Source: Paenibacillus agilis
Lineage (GTDB): Bacteria; Bacillota; Bacilli; Paenibacillales; Paenibacillaceae
DNA: 64,000 nt
Direction of reading: 5' to 3'
Assembly (NCBI RefSeq): GCF_007786455.1
Contig: NZ_VNJK01000001.1
Coordinates: forward strand, 3,000,673-3,064,672
This document shows, one piece after another, positions 56,703-64,000 of the stretch. A model generated the notes under the pieces. It did no database searches and was not told the origin of the DNA. It worked only from the letters and a program-made list of their open reading frames with translations. Numbering within the stretch: position 1 is the first letter of the stretch; every line of letters begins with the position of its first letter. Both the position numbers and the translations under genes were made by a program.

Positions 56703-57806
56703 TCATTTAGATGTACCTTTGAGCTTATATACATAGGCTAATACTTCTGCGACCGCTTGGAACAAGTCTGCTGGAACGGCATCACCAATTTCAGCTCGTT
56801 CATGCAGAGCACGTGCCAACGGCCTGTTCTCGATCATGGCAACACCATGTTCTTTAGCAATATCTTTAATGCGAAGTGCGACATAATCCTGACCCTTTGC
56901 GATAACTTGAGGAGCTTCCATGGAACCTCCCTCGTACTTAAGCGCAATAGCAAAGTGCGTAGGGTTCGTAATTACGACATCCGCATTTGGCACTTCCTGC
57001 ATCATCCGCATGAGTGCCATACGACGCTGACGCTCTTTGATCTTGCCTTTAATTTGCGGGTCGCCTTCCATCTTTTTAAACTCATCCTTGATATCCTGCT
57101 TCGACATCCGGATGCTTTTCTCAAATTCATATCGCTGATACATATAATCGAAAATAGATAGAATGCTTAGAGCGATCCCGATCTGTATTCCTAAATCAAC
57201 CGTCAATTGTGCTGCATAGGTCAGCATGTTCTCTACAGGCATATGATTAAGCTCTAAAATACGATCTCGCTCTCCCCATAGAGACAAATAAACAATAACT
57301 CCGATAACAACCAATTTAATAATAGATTTAAGAAACTCAACTAATGCTCGTATCGCGAAAATATTTTTGAACCCCTTAATAGGATCAAGTTTACTAAACT
57401 GCATTTTAAGAGGCTCACCTGTTAATAAGAAACCAATCTGCATGTAGTTGATTAACAACCCTATTACAACCACGACGAGAAAAATTGGTGCCATTACAAT
57501 AAGGAACTGAATAAATAAATATTTAAAGTAATCTACAACATTGGGAATGCTTAACTCCATATTCAGTCGATGTTGATACGTATCTGCAAATAAAGCGATA
57601 ATCCGCTCATGCATGAACCCGCCTAACATTAGTAGACAGAAAAATGTGGCCAATAATATTACGGAACCAGATAAGTCCATACTTTTGGCTACTTGTCCTT
57701 TTTCACGTGATTCTTGACGTTTCTTCGGTGTTGCCTTCTCCGTTTTCTCTTGCGAGAATAGCTGGAGGTCCAGCTTGAGTGAATAACGATGTCGTATCGT
57801 GTCCAC
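56703..57806 (-). CDS. flhB: Flagellar export switch protein FlhB
   Basis: 367 residues, four membrane segments, and a C-terminal cytosolic domain with the autocleavage motif NPTHFAIAL near residue 280, which switches export from hook to filament substrates. The N-terminus (QEKTEKATPKKRQESREKGQ) is typical. It starts at GTG that shares a base with the fliR stop (TAGTG). Confidence 0.97.
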   Translation of the reverse strand: MDTIRHRYSLKLDLQLFSQEKTEKATPKKRQESREKGQVAKSMDLSGSVILLATFFCLLMLGGFMHERIIALFADTYQHRLNMELSIPNVVDYFKYLFIQFLIVMAPIFLVVVVIGLLINYMQIGFLLTGEPLKMQFSKLDPIKGFKNIFAIRALVEFLKSIIKLVVIGVIVYLSLWGERDRILELNHMPVENMLTYAAQLTVDLGIQIGIALSILSIFDYMYQRYEFEKSIRMSKQDIKDEFKKMEGDPQIKGKIKERQRRMALMRMMQEVPNADVVITNPTHFAIALKYEGGSMEAPQVIAKGQDYVALRIKDIAKEHGVAMIENRPLARALHERAEIGDAVPADLFQAVAEVLAYVYKLKGTSK

Positions 57807-58600
57807 TACGAAGCTCCCCCCTTAGCAAATAATCGTAGTAACTCGTCCAATGCTTGGAACATTTTACTGAATAAATGCTCCATCACGTATACCATGCTTG
57901 GCATCGTAAGCAGCAGTACGACAAGGCCTAAAATGATTTTTAGAGGTATGCCGATGACGAAAATATTAAACTGCGGCGCTGTTTTCGCAAGAAAGCCGAG
58001 GGCTACATCCGCGAGAAACATCGAAACGATCAACGGTGCTGCAATTTGTAAAGCGATAATAAATGCCTGTACAAAAGTAGTAACAACGAAATTCATAATA
58101 TTCCCATTCTGAATTTGGTCAAAAAAAGAGTTGCTATCGATAGGAAGCCACTGATAACTTTTCATAATGGCATCTATTAGATAGTGATGACCATTCATTC
58201 CTAAGAACAATAAAATCATAAATATGTACTTAAAGTTACCGGTGACAGGGGAACTCATTCCCGTTAACGGGTCAACGACATTCGCAATACCGAATCCAAT
58301 CTGCATATCCACAAAAGATCCGGTAATTTGAACGATGGTAAAAAACAACTGCGCAACGAATCCGATCAGCAAACCTATCATAATCTCACGGATGATGTAG
58401 GTAACATATACTCCATCCATTGGCACTGAAATTCCTAAACCGAATAGTAGATAGGCAATTAGGCTTATACTAAAAGCTAGTCCGACTTTAAAATGATTCG
58501 GCACACCTCGGGAAGAAAAGACAGGAGCAGCGACAAAGAAAGCTGTAATTCGACACAGTATGAGCAAAAAAACAGGGAACGCCTGAGCTAACATGTCCAT
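57806..58600 (-). CDS. fliR: Flagellar export gate protein FliR
   Basis: 264 residues with about six hydrophobic segments and the family patterns RITAFFVAAPVFSSRGVP and DMQIGFGIANVVDP. Part of the FliP5-FliQ4-FliR1 export gate. ATG follows the fliQ stop by 11 bases. Confidence 0.97.
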   Translation of the reverse strand: MDMLAQAFPVFLLILCRITAFFVAAPVFSSRGVPNHFKVGLAFSISLIAYLLFGLGISVPMDGVYVTYIIREIMIGLLIGFVAQLFFTIVQITGSFVDMQIGFGIANVVDPLTGMSSPVTGNFKYIFMILLFLGMNGHHYLIDAIMKSYQWLPIDSNSFFDQIQNGNIMNFVVTTFVQAFIIALQIAAPLIVSMFLADVALGFLAKTAPQFNIFVIGIPLKIILGLVVLLLTMPSMVYVMEHLFSKMFQALDELLRLFAKGGAS

Positions 58601-58611
58601 GGTTCCACAGC

Positions 58612-58881
58612 CTAACCAATATATTGATGCAAATTATTTAAAATAGAATACGTAAAATCAACCATTGTTGTTAATAGCCACGGCCCGAAGATGAGGATAA
58701 CAATAAATACAGCAACAATCTTTGGTACAAATGCAAGAGTTTGCTCTTGAATTTGTGTTGTTGCTTGAAAAATACTAATAATTAATCCTACGACGAGCGC
58801 TACAATGAGCATCGGAGCGCTGACCTTTAGTACAGCCAGCACCGATTGCCCCGCTAGACCGATTATAAACTCTGCACTCAT
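58612..58881 (-). CDS. fliQ: Flagellar export gate protein FliQ
   Basis: 89 residues, two membrane helices (about 17-38 and 53-73) separated by the conserved QATTQIQEQTLAFVPKI loop. Standard length for FliQ of the export gate. A 72-base gap from fliP holds a perfect palindrome. Confidence 0.97.
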   Translation of the reverse strand: MSAEFIIGLAGQSVLAVLKVSAPMLIVALVVGLIISIFQATTQIQEQTLAFVPKIVAVFIVILIFGPWLLTTMVDFTYSILNNLHQYIG

Positions 58882-58935
58882 GATACTCTCCCTTTCCTTT
58901 TCTTATTGCCATACATTCGTCCTATACTCCGCTTG

Positions 58936-58964
58936 TTAATACGTGACAGATTGTCACGTATTAA
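58936..58964 (-). other. Perfect palindrome across the fliP stop codon
   Basis: Thirteen-base perfect arms TTAATACGTGACA and TGTCACGTATTAA with a three-base loop. It covers the last three codons and stop of fliP. No T-run follows on the minus strand. It probably forms an RNA hairpin inside the fla/che operon transcript. Confidence 0.8.
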
Positions 58965-59709
58965 AGCTAATAAGTAGCGACTTCACAACTAAGTGCCAGC
59001 CATCAACAAGTATGAACAACAGTATTTTGAAAGGTAAAGATATCATTACCGGCGGCAACATCATCATCCCCATCGCCATCAGCGTACTAGATACAATCAT
59101 ATCAATGACAAGGAATGGGATAAATATCATAAAGCCCATTTGAAATGCAGTCTTTAATTCACTTATTGCATAAGCTGGTACGAGTACGGTGAGCGGAATG
59201 TCTTGATACGTCTTCGGCTTCTCCGTTTTCGTATATTTCATGAATAAGAGCAAGTCCTTCTCACGCGTTTGCTTGAACATGAATTTCTTCATCGGTTCAG
59301 ACGCTTTGGTCAAGGCTTGATTCTGATTCAGTTCGCCCTTAAAGTACGGCTGAAGAGCGGCTTGGTTTATTTCACCAAGTGTAGGAGACATCACAAACAA
59401 AGTCATAAATAGAGCCAGTCCGATCAACACTTGGTTCGGAGGCATCTGCTGGGTACCAAGAGATGTTCTTACGAATCCAAGCACAATGACGATTCGTGTA
59501 AACGAAGTCATCAGAATCAAAATGGCAGGAGCCAAGCTTAATATCGTAATCAGCAGAACGAGGGACAATGAGGTCATACCTGGTTGTCCTTCTCCGCCTC
59601 CAACCTTGATATCAATATCTGGCAATATAGGAGCCGCGGAGCCCACGGAAGCTGATAGAGCGAATAATGCTGCTGCTGCCATCAAAGCCAACAAGTATTT
59701 CTTTTTCAT
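58954..59709 (-). CDS. fliP: Flagellar export gate protein FliP
   Basis: 251 residues: a cleavable signal peptide (about 1-25), then four hydrophobic segments with the FliP signatures FTRIVIVLGFVRTSLGTQ and LLVPAYAISEL-like TVLVPAYAISELKTAFQMGF. FliP pentamers form most of the export channel. It begins 8 bases after the fliO stop. Confidence 0.97.
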   Translation of the reverse strand: MKKKYLLALMAAAALFALSASVGSAAPILPDIDIKVGGGEGQPGMTSLSLVLLITILSLAPAILILMTSFTRIVIVLGFVRTSLGTQQMPPNQVLIGLALFMTLFVMSPTLGEINQAALQPYFKGELNQNQALTKASEPMKKFMFKQTREKDLLLFMKYTKTEKPKTYQDIPLTVLVPAYAISELKTAFQMGFMIFIPFLVIDMIVSSTLMAMGMMMLPPVMISLPFKILLFILVDGWHLVVKSLLISFNT

Positions 59710-59717
59710 GGGTCCAT

Positions 59718-60260
59718 CTACCGATCTTCATTGGTATCGTCTTGCAACAATCGTTTCATACGAGCATCACGGTCAGGAAGCTGCTCCAGTTTCGATTGAA
59801 ACATCTCGTGAAAAGTGGTGGTCGTCGACTCATTCTCCTGGTTCAATGCATTTGAATGAGAAGCCGACGTGTTGCCACGACGCTTATTCCACCACTCCAC
59901 AAGTGTAGGAGGCAGGCTTACACCTGACGGTGCATGTTGTTGTTGGAAGGAAGCAAGCCAAACTGCTACTTGCTCCTCATCGCTAATCTTGTCAATAACG
60001 GTGATGTCATCCCCAACGCCAAGCACATAAATGACGCCCCCAACTTCTACGATTTGCAACGATTTGTTCTGTCCCAAACCCGTTCCGCCTAATGTACGAA
60101 TATTCTGATTCATCTGCCACATACGGCTTTTTCGACTAAGTATTTTTATAAATAGAACGATAAGTACAATGATCAATCCTAATGACATCAGTACAGTCAA
60201 TACACTAGACGTATGAGTTCCGAAATCGGGTGTAACAGGTGGTTGCGCTTGTAGAAACAT
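59718..60260 (-). CDS. fliO: Flagellar protein FliO/FliZ family
   Basis: 180 residues: a short extracellular N-terminus without a long signal peptide, one membrane helix (about 20-42), a conserved small domain (RTLGGTGLGQNKSLQIVEVG, then YVLGVGDDIT) and a variable tail. It helps FliP assemble. Start codon is ATG four bases after the cheY stop with no obvious ribosome binding site, so coupling to cheY is likely. Confidence 0.9.
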   Translation of the reverse strand: MFLQAQPPVTPDFGTHTSSVLTVLMSLGLIIVLIVLFIKILSRKSRMWQMNQNIRTLGGTGLGQNKSLQIVEVGGVIYVLGVGDDITVIDKISDEEQVAVWLASFQQQHAPSGVSLPPTLVEWWNKRRGNTSASHSNALNQENESTTTTFHEMFQSKLEQLPDRDARMKRLLQDDTNEDR

Positions 60261-60264
60261 AGGT

Positions 60265-60627
60265 TTAGCTTAACGTTTTCTTAATAGCTTCAATTACACG
60301 GTCTGCTTGGAACGGCTTCACGATGAAATCTTTAGCTCCCGCTTGAATTGCATCGATAACCATAGCTTGTTGTCCCATTGCAGAACACATAATAACTTTT
60401 GCACTTGGATCCATCTTGCGGATTTCTTTAAGTGCTGTAATGCCGTCCATCTCTGGCATCGTAATGTCCATAGTGATGAGATCAGGCTTATGCTCTTTAT
60501 ATTTTTCAATCGCTTGAGCACCGTCTGCGGCTTCTCCTACGACATCATAACCATTCTTGGTTAAAATATCTCGAATCATCATTCTCATAAAAGCAGCATC
60601 GTCCACGATTAAAATACGGTTAGCCAT
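60265..60627 (-). CDS. cheY: Chemotaxis response regulator CheY
   Basis: 120 residues, a stand-alone receiver domain with Asp 9/10, phosphoacceptor Asp 54 (ITMDITMPEMDG), the Ser/Thr of MCSAMG and Lys of IVKPF. CheY-P binds the switch proteins FliM and FliY encoded just upstream. ATG follows GGAGGAAACCC. Confidence 0.97.
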   Translation of the reverse strand: MANRILIVDDAAFMRMMIRDILTKNGYDVVGEAADGAQAIEKYKEHKPDLITMDITMPEMDGITALKEIRKMDPSAKVIMCSAMGQQAMVIDAIQAGAKDFIVKPFQADRVIEAIKKTLS

Positions 60628-60656
60628 CGTTGGGTTTCCTCCCTAACTTATCTTTA

Positions 60657-61931
60657 TTATTGAAGTTTCTGAATGCGGTCCCATTGATTAATAATATCTG
60701 TTACCCGCACACCAAAGTTCTCGTCGATTACTACGACTTCCCCTTTGGCAATTAATTTGTTGTTGACCAAAATGTCAACAGGCTCCCCTGCCAACTTGTC
60801 CAGTTCAATAATCGAACCTTGAGAGAGCTCTAAAATATCTTTGATTTGTTTGTGTGTCCTACCTAATTCTACTGTGACTCGCAATGGGATGTCCAACAAT
60901 AAATTCAAGTTGGAATCATCACCCATTTGATAAGGTGCTGCTTGCAGATCCGCGAATTGCACAGGCTGCACATTTACTTGACGAGTCGGAGCCATTCCAA
61001 ATGATCCTGGTGCTCCATAAGGATTACCTTGCGGGACTTGACCCATAGGCATATTCATTGGCTGCTGCATATGCATTTGCTGATTTGGAGCTGTTGGATA
61101 AGACATTTGATTCATTGCATATCCCCCTCCATTCGGCTGCATTGGCGGCGTTACCGCAGAACCCATACCAAAATCCGCCGAAGGTGCAGACGTTGAATAG
61201 TCTTGTGCTTGTGGAGCCGGTTGCTCCTCTACCATTGGTACATCTACCTCTGCCGTATTCAACAAACGCGCTACCATTTCTTTCGCAAACGGAATTGTTA
61301 ATATTTGCATAATGGTAGAGTCAATCAAGTCACCAATCATAAGTCGGAACGACACTTTAATCAACATATTTTCTGGCGGCAAAATGTCAATGCCTTCTCC
61401 ACTTTCAGCATTCAAAATACCAATGCCTGGAGGCGAAATATTAACAAGTCGGTTAAAGATCGTGGACATCGATGTAGCAGAAGAACCCATCATTTGATTC
61501 ATCGCTTCTTGAACAGCACTAATATGAATTTCATTCAATTCATCCGCAACATTTTTCCCGTCTCCGCCAAGCATCAAATCAGCGATTACTTGAGCGTCTG
61601 ACGTCTTAATAACGAGTGAATTAATACCTTCAAATCCATCTACATAGTGTACATGCACAGCTACATGCGGCCTTGGGAACTCTTGTTCCAAGTTCTCTTT
61701 CTCTATCAGCTTCAGGCGAGGAGTTGTAATATCAACTTTACGACCAAGCAGGGTTGATAGGGCAGTGGCAGCACTGCCGAACGTGATGTTTCCAATTTCA
61801 CCTAGAGCGTCGATTTCTAAATCCGTTAAATAGTCATTAACTATAGGATCCGGATTCGCTGACGACTGGTCATCACTCTTGTTCAATAGAGCGTCGATTT
61901 CTTCCTGTGACAAATATTCTTTACTCGTCAT
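60657..61931 (-). CDS. fliY: Flagellar switch protein and CheY-P phosphatase FliY
   Basis: 424 residues: an N-terminal CheY-P-binding peptide (YLSQEEIDALL), a CheC-like phosphatase domain (about 35-220) with GEIGNITFGSAATAL and a second EAMNQMMGSSATSMS, a Pro/Gln/Met-rich linker (about 230-330) and a C-terminal SpoA/FliN domain (about 340-424). It forms the C-ring with FliM and removes phosphate from CheY. The start overlaps fliM by 11 bases. The linker is longer than in B. subtilis FliY (378 residues). Confidence 0.97.
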   Translation of the reverse strand: MTSKEYLSQEEIDALLNKSDDQSSANPDPIVNDYLTDLEIDALGEIGNITFGSAATALSTLLGRKVDITTPRLKLIEKENLEQEFPRPHVAVHVHYVDGFEGINSLVIKTSDAQVIADLMLGGDGKNVADELNEIHISAVQEAMNQMMGSSATSMSTIFNRLVNISPPGIGILNAESGEGIDILPPENMLIKVSFRLMIGDLIDSTIMQILTIPFAKEMVARLLNTAEVDVPMVEEQPAPQAQDYSTSAPSADFGMGSAVTPPMQPNGGGYAMNQMSYPTAPNQQMHMQQPMNMPMGQVPQGNPYGAPGSFGMAPTRQVNVQPVQFADLQAAPYQMGDDSNLNLLLDIPLRVTVELGRTHKQIKDILELSQGSIIELDKLAGEPVDILVNNKLIAKGEVVVIDENFGVRVTDIINQWDRIQKLQ

Positions 61932-62919
61932 CCTCTTCCACTTCCCCCTCTATTACATCAACGATTTGAACCGCCAAACGATCCTTTACGTTACCTGGTG
62001 TAGCGATATATTTCAGGCGCTCCCCAACGTACACTCCCAGCCCTTCATTCACTTTCTTCTGAAGTGGCAGGACATCACCAATAGTCAGCTGCATCAGCTC
62101 ATTAACTGTTATTTGAGACTGCCCTAGCTCAGTGACAATTGGCAGCTCAGCTTTTGTAACACGCTGACGAAGCTTTTCGACTTCGATGGGTTCGCTCATC
62201 TTTTTCTCAGATACGAACCAGTGATGGACAGATAATTTCGGCATAATCGGTTCAATGACCACATGTGGTATACATAGATTGATCATACCTGTCGTATCAC
62301 CGATTTTGGTGCTTAGAGAAATCAATGCGATCGTTTCATTAGGAGAAACAATTTGCATGAACTGTGGATTAGTCTCCAAGCTTTCCAAGCGCGGACGAAT
62401 ATCCAATACGGTCTTCCATGCCTCATGAAGACTATCAAAAGCTCGACTGAACACCCGCTCCAAAACTGTAGTCTCGATCTCAGTCAAACCTTGGATTTTA
62501 CTTGGAGCGATGCCAGCGCCACCTAATAGGCGATCCAACATCGCCAAGGCAACGTTCGGATTCACTTCAAGCACCATTCGTCCTTTGAGAGGCTCAGCCT
62601 CGAAAATGTTCAAAATTGTCATTTTCGGAATGGAGCGGATAAACTCATCATAAGGAAGCTGTTCAACCTGCACGACATTGATTTGAACAAATGTCCGCAG
62701 CTGTGCTGAAAAATACGTCGTTAAATACCTTGCAAAATTTTCGTGGATACGTGTTAACGTCCTTATGTGATCTTTTGAAAAACGAACGGCCCGCTTGAAA
62801 TCGTAAGAACGGATCTTGCGTTGCGTTTCTTCCTTTTTAAGTTCTTCCGCATCCATTTCACCGGAAGATAGTGCCGCTAGAAGAGCGTCGATCTCATTCT
62901 GCGATAAAACGTCAACCAA
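61921..62919 (-). CDS. fliM: Flagellar motor switch protein FliM
   Basis: 332 residues, the B. subtilis length. N-terminal CheY-P-binding motif LSQNEIDALLAAL, a CheC-like middle domain and a C-terminal SpoA domain. The start is taken as TTG 62919, eight bases after AAGGGGG, since the GTG at 62928 lies within that site. Confidence 0.97.
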   Translation of the reverse strand: MVDVLSQNEIDALLAALSSGEMDAEELKKEETQRKIRSYDFKRAVRFSKDHIRTLTRIHENFARYLTTYFSAQLRTFVQINVVQVEQLPYDEFIRSIPKMTILNIFEAEPLKGRMVLEVNPNVALAMLDRLLGGAGIAPSKIQGLTEIETTVLERVFSRAFDSLHEAWKTVLDIRPRLESLETNPQFMQIVSPNETIALISLSTKIGDTTGMINLCIPHVVIEPIMPKLSVHHWFVSEKKMSEPIEVEKLRQRVTKAELPIVTELGQSQITVNELMQLTIGDVLPLQKKVNEGLGVYVGERLKYIATPGNVKDRLAVQIVDVIEGEVEEDDE

Positions 62920-62980
62920 TCGTTTCACCCCCTTACAGGAATCAGCCGCATCAATCTATCATTGATGCTTAATGCTAGTG

Positions 62981-63436
62981 CTAGATACGTTGCATGATGA
63001 AGTTCGTAATGTCTACTTGAATTACTTTTCCTTCAGGAATCTTCTTATTAATTAGATCCAGCAATTTAGCAGACAACTGGTCTTTCCCTTTAGTGCCCTC
63101 TAAATCCTCTGGTTTCGTATCAGCTAATGTTTTCAATACTTCTGGCTTAATAATAAGCTCTTTAATCTTCTCAAATTCTTCTTTTGTCTTCTTTGAATCT
63201 AACTGGAAAGCAAAGTCAATCGCTACTACCGTATCTCGGCCAGCAAGGTTTGTCTTAATGTCTTTCAGTTCAGATGTCATTTCAACAATTTCATCTGCTG
63301 ATAACCTTACTACCGCTGACGATTCATTATTTACTTCTGAATTCCCATTCATAGAGTTGATGACCATTATTATTACGAGTGCTACCAACGTAATCGCTAG
63401 AAGCATTGTAACCATCCATGGCAACATTCGTTTCAT
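62981..63436 (-). CDS. fliL: Flagellar basal body-associated protein FliL
   Basis: 151 residues: one N-terminal membrane helix (about 9-27), then a periplasmic-side domain of the stomatin-like FliL fold (DTVVAIDFAFQLDSKK, ending VIQVDITNFIMQRI). It supports stator function around the motor. Start overlaps flbD by four bases (ATGA). Confidence 0.94.
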   Translation of the reverse strand: MKRMLPWMVTMLLAITLVALVIIMVINSMNGNSEVNNESSAVVRLSADEIVEMTSELKDIKTNLAGRDTVVAIDFAFQLDSKKTKEEFEKIKELIIKPEVLKTLADTKPEDLEGTKGKDQLSAKLLDLINKKIPEGKVIQVDITNFIMQRI

Positions 63437-63657
63437 GACTGTCCCTCCGTTGACTGCAGCTTGATCGTGCCAGCAATTGCGCCGACTGATTGAACATACT
63501 CAGAGATAAGACGAATGACTTCAGGAGCTTTTTCTAAGACAATAATTTTCTTGCCGCTAAAAAGGGTTATGTACGTGTCCGGCGTTTCTTCAACTGCTTC
63601 GATATGTAAGGCATTAATCCACACCGTCGAACCGTTTAGCTTGGTTACTTTAATCAT
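63433..63657 (-). CDS. flbD: FlbD family flagellar protein
   Basis: 74 residues: MIKVTKLNGSTVWINALHIE and an ETPDTYITLFSGKKIIVLE strand pattern, the small FlbD/SwrD family. In B. subtilis SwrD increases motor torque by supporting stator proteins. It lies between flgE and fliL as in B. subtilis. Confidence 0.92.
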   Translation of the reverse strand: MIKVTKLNGSTVWINALHIEAVEETPDTYITLFSGKKIIVLEKAPEVIRLISEYVQSVGAIAGTIKLQSTEGQS

Positions 63658-63687
63658 GCCCGAATCTCTCCTCCTCGCCTCTGTTTG

Positions 63688-63714
63688 CTCGGTCGCCCAT
63701 GATGGACGACCGAG
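63688..63714 (-). other. Hairpin between flgE and flbD
   Basis: Arms CTCGGTCG and CGACCGAG plus an inner CCAT/ATGG give a 12-pair stem with one G-U and a three-base loop. No T-run follows, so it is more likely an mRNA stabiliser or processing site than a terminator. Confidence 0.6.
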
Positions 63715-63747
63715 GTAAAACTTACATCAATATTGAACCATCAATGA

Positions 63748-64000
63748 TTAACGTTTGAGGTTAACTACTTCTTGAAGCACTTCATCAGAAGTCGTAATGA
63801 TACGTGAGTTGGCTTGGAAACCACGCTGAGCAACGATCATCTCTGTGAACTCTTCTGTTAAATCAACGTTGGACATTTCCAACTGACCAGAAATGATTGC
63901 ACCTGTTCCTGCAGCAAGATCACCAGCAGCTACGATCTCAATTTCACCATCGATTGCAGCATTCGGTGTTACACGATATAGATTACCACCCAGCTTTTCC
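63748..64000 (-). CDS. flgE: Flagellar hook-basal body protein FlgE, C-terminal part
   Basis: The last 84 codons are visible; the start is outside the window. The translation includes EKLGGNLYRV, then SGQLEMSNVDLTEEFTEMIV, the conserved FlgE/FlgG C-terminal signature, and ends QEVVNLKR. In this position before flbD-fliL it corresponds to the B. subtilis hook protein gene flgE (formerly flgG). A FlgF/FlgG rod protein is the alternative. Confidence 0.9.
   Translation of the reverse strand, partial: EKLGGNLYRVTPNAAIDGEIEIVAAGDLAAGTGAIISGQLEMSNVDLTEEFTEMIVAQRGFQANSRIITTSDEVLQEVVNLKR

Overview
This 64 kb window reads as core chromosome of an endospore-forming, flagellated low-to-mid GC Bacillota, most likely a Paenibacillus relative. 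Gene order is largely that of the Bacillus subtilis fla/che-to-spoIIIE arc. Diagnostic differences are dut between the M16 peptidase gene and spoVFA, nrnA between rbfA and truB, a FapA-family gene after sigD, and a 216-residue EF-Ts. All 61 supported protein genes lie on the minus strand, so transcription runs from position 64000 towards 1. I see no rRNA, tRNA, insertion sequence, prophage or CRISPR array.

Layout in transcription order. (a) 63748-45969, motility and chemotaxis: end of flgE, flbD, fliL, fliM, fliY, cheY, fliO, fliP, fliQ, fliR, flhB, flhA, flhF, flhG, cheB, cheA, cheW, cheC, cheD, a small membrane protein of unknown function, sigD. (b) 45876-42880, tail of the motility cluster: a FapA/DUF342 protein, an unrecognised hydrophilic protein, a SwrB-like membrane coiled-coil protein, and a membrane protein with an MltG-like N-terminal module but no catalytic domain. 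(c) 42685-38100, rpsB, tsf, pyrH, frr, uppS, cdsA: translation, UMP kinase and lipid-carrier synthesis. (d) 38044-29512, dxr, rseP, proS, polC. (e) 29287-20138, rimP, nusA, rnpM, ylxQ, infB, rbfA, nrnA, truB, ribF, rpsO. (f) 19898-7662, pnp, ylxY, M16 peptidase, dut, spoVFA-spoVFB, asd, dapG, dapA, RNase J. (g) 7415-1, tepA, ylzJ, spoIIIE/ftsK, sleB, ymfF, ymfH (cut by the window edge).

How the genes work together: region (a) encodes the flagellar export gate (FlhA, FlhB, FliO, FliP, FliQ, FliR), the switch (FliM, FliY), placement factors (FlhF, FlhG) and a B. subtilis-type chemotaxis core with CheC/CheD adaptation and no CheZ, capped by the sigma factor for late motility genes. Regions (c) to (e) are growth genes. 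Regions (f) and (g) mix growth genes with sporulation genes: Asd, DapG and DapA feed dihydrodipicolinate to SpoVFA/SpoVFB for dipicolinate, SpoIIIE packs the forespore chromosome, and SleB opens the cortex at germination.

The most useful observations beyond gene naming are good matches to sporulation promoters at functionally fitting places (sigma-G before sleB, sigma-K before spoVFA, sigma-E before ylxY); a LexA-like dyad abutting an extended -10 before spoIIIE/ftsK; an archaeal/eukaryotic-type ProRS in the proS slot; a catalytically intact RNase J in the rnjB slot; a 63-bp in-frame tandem repeat in infB; and a set of intrinsic terminators placed less than 70 bp upstream of the next essential gene. 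Several perfect inverted repeats without a T-run remain unexplained (before polC, before proS, fliP-fliQ, spoVFB-asd). I found no clear defence or biosynthetic island; the least understood genes are the four small ones flanking sigD and fapA.
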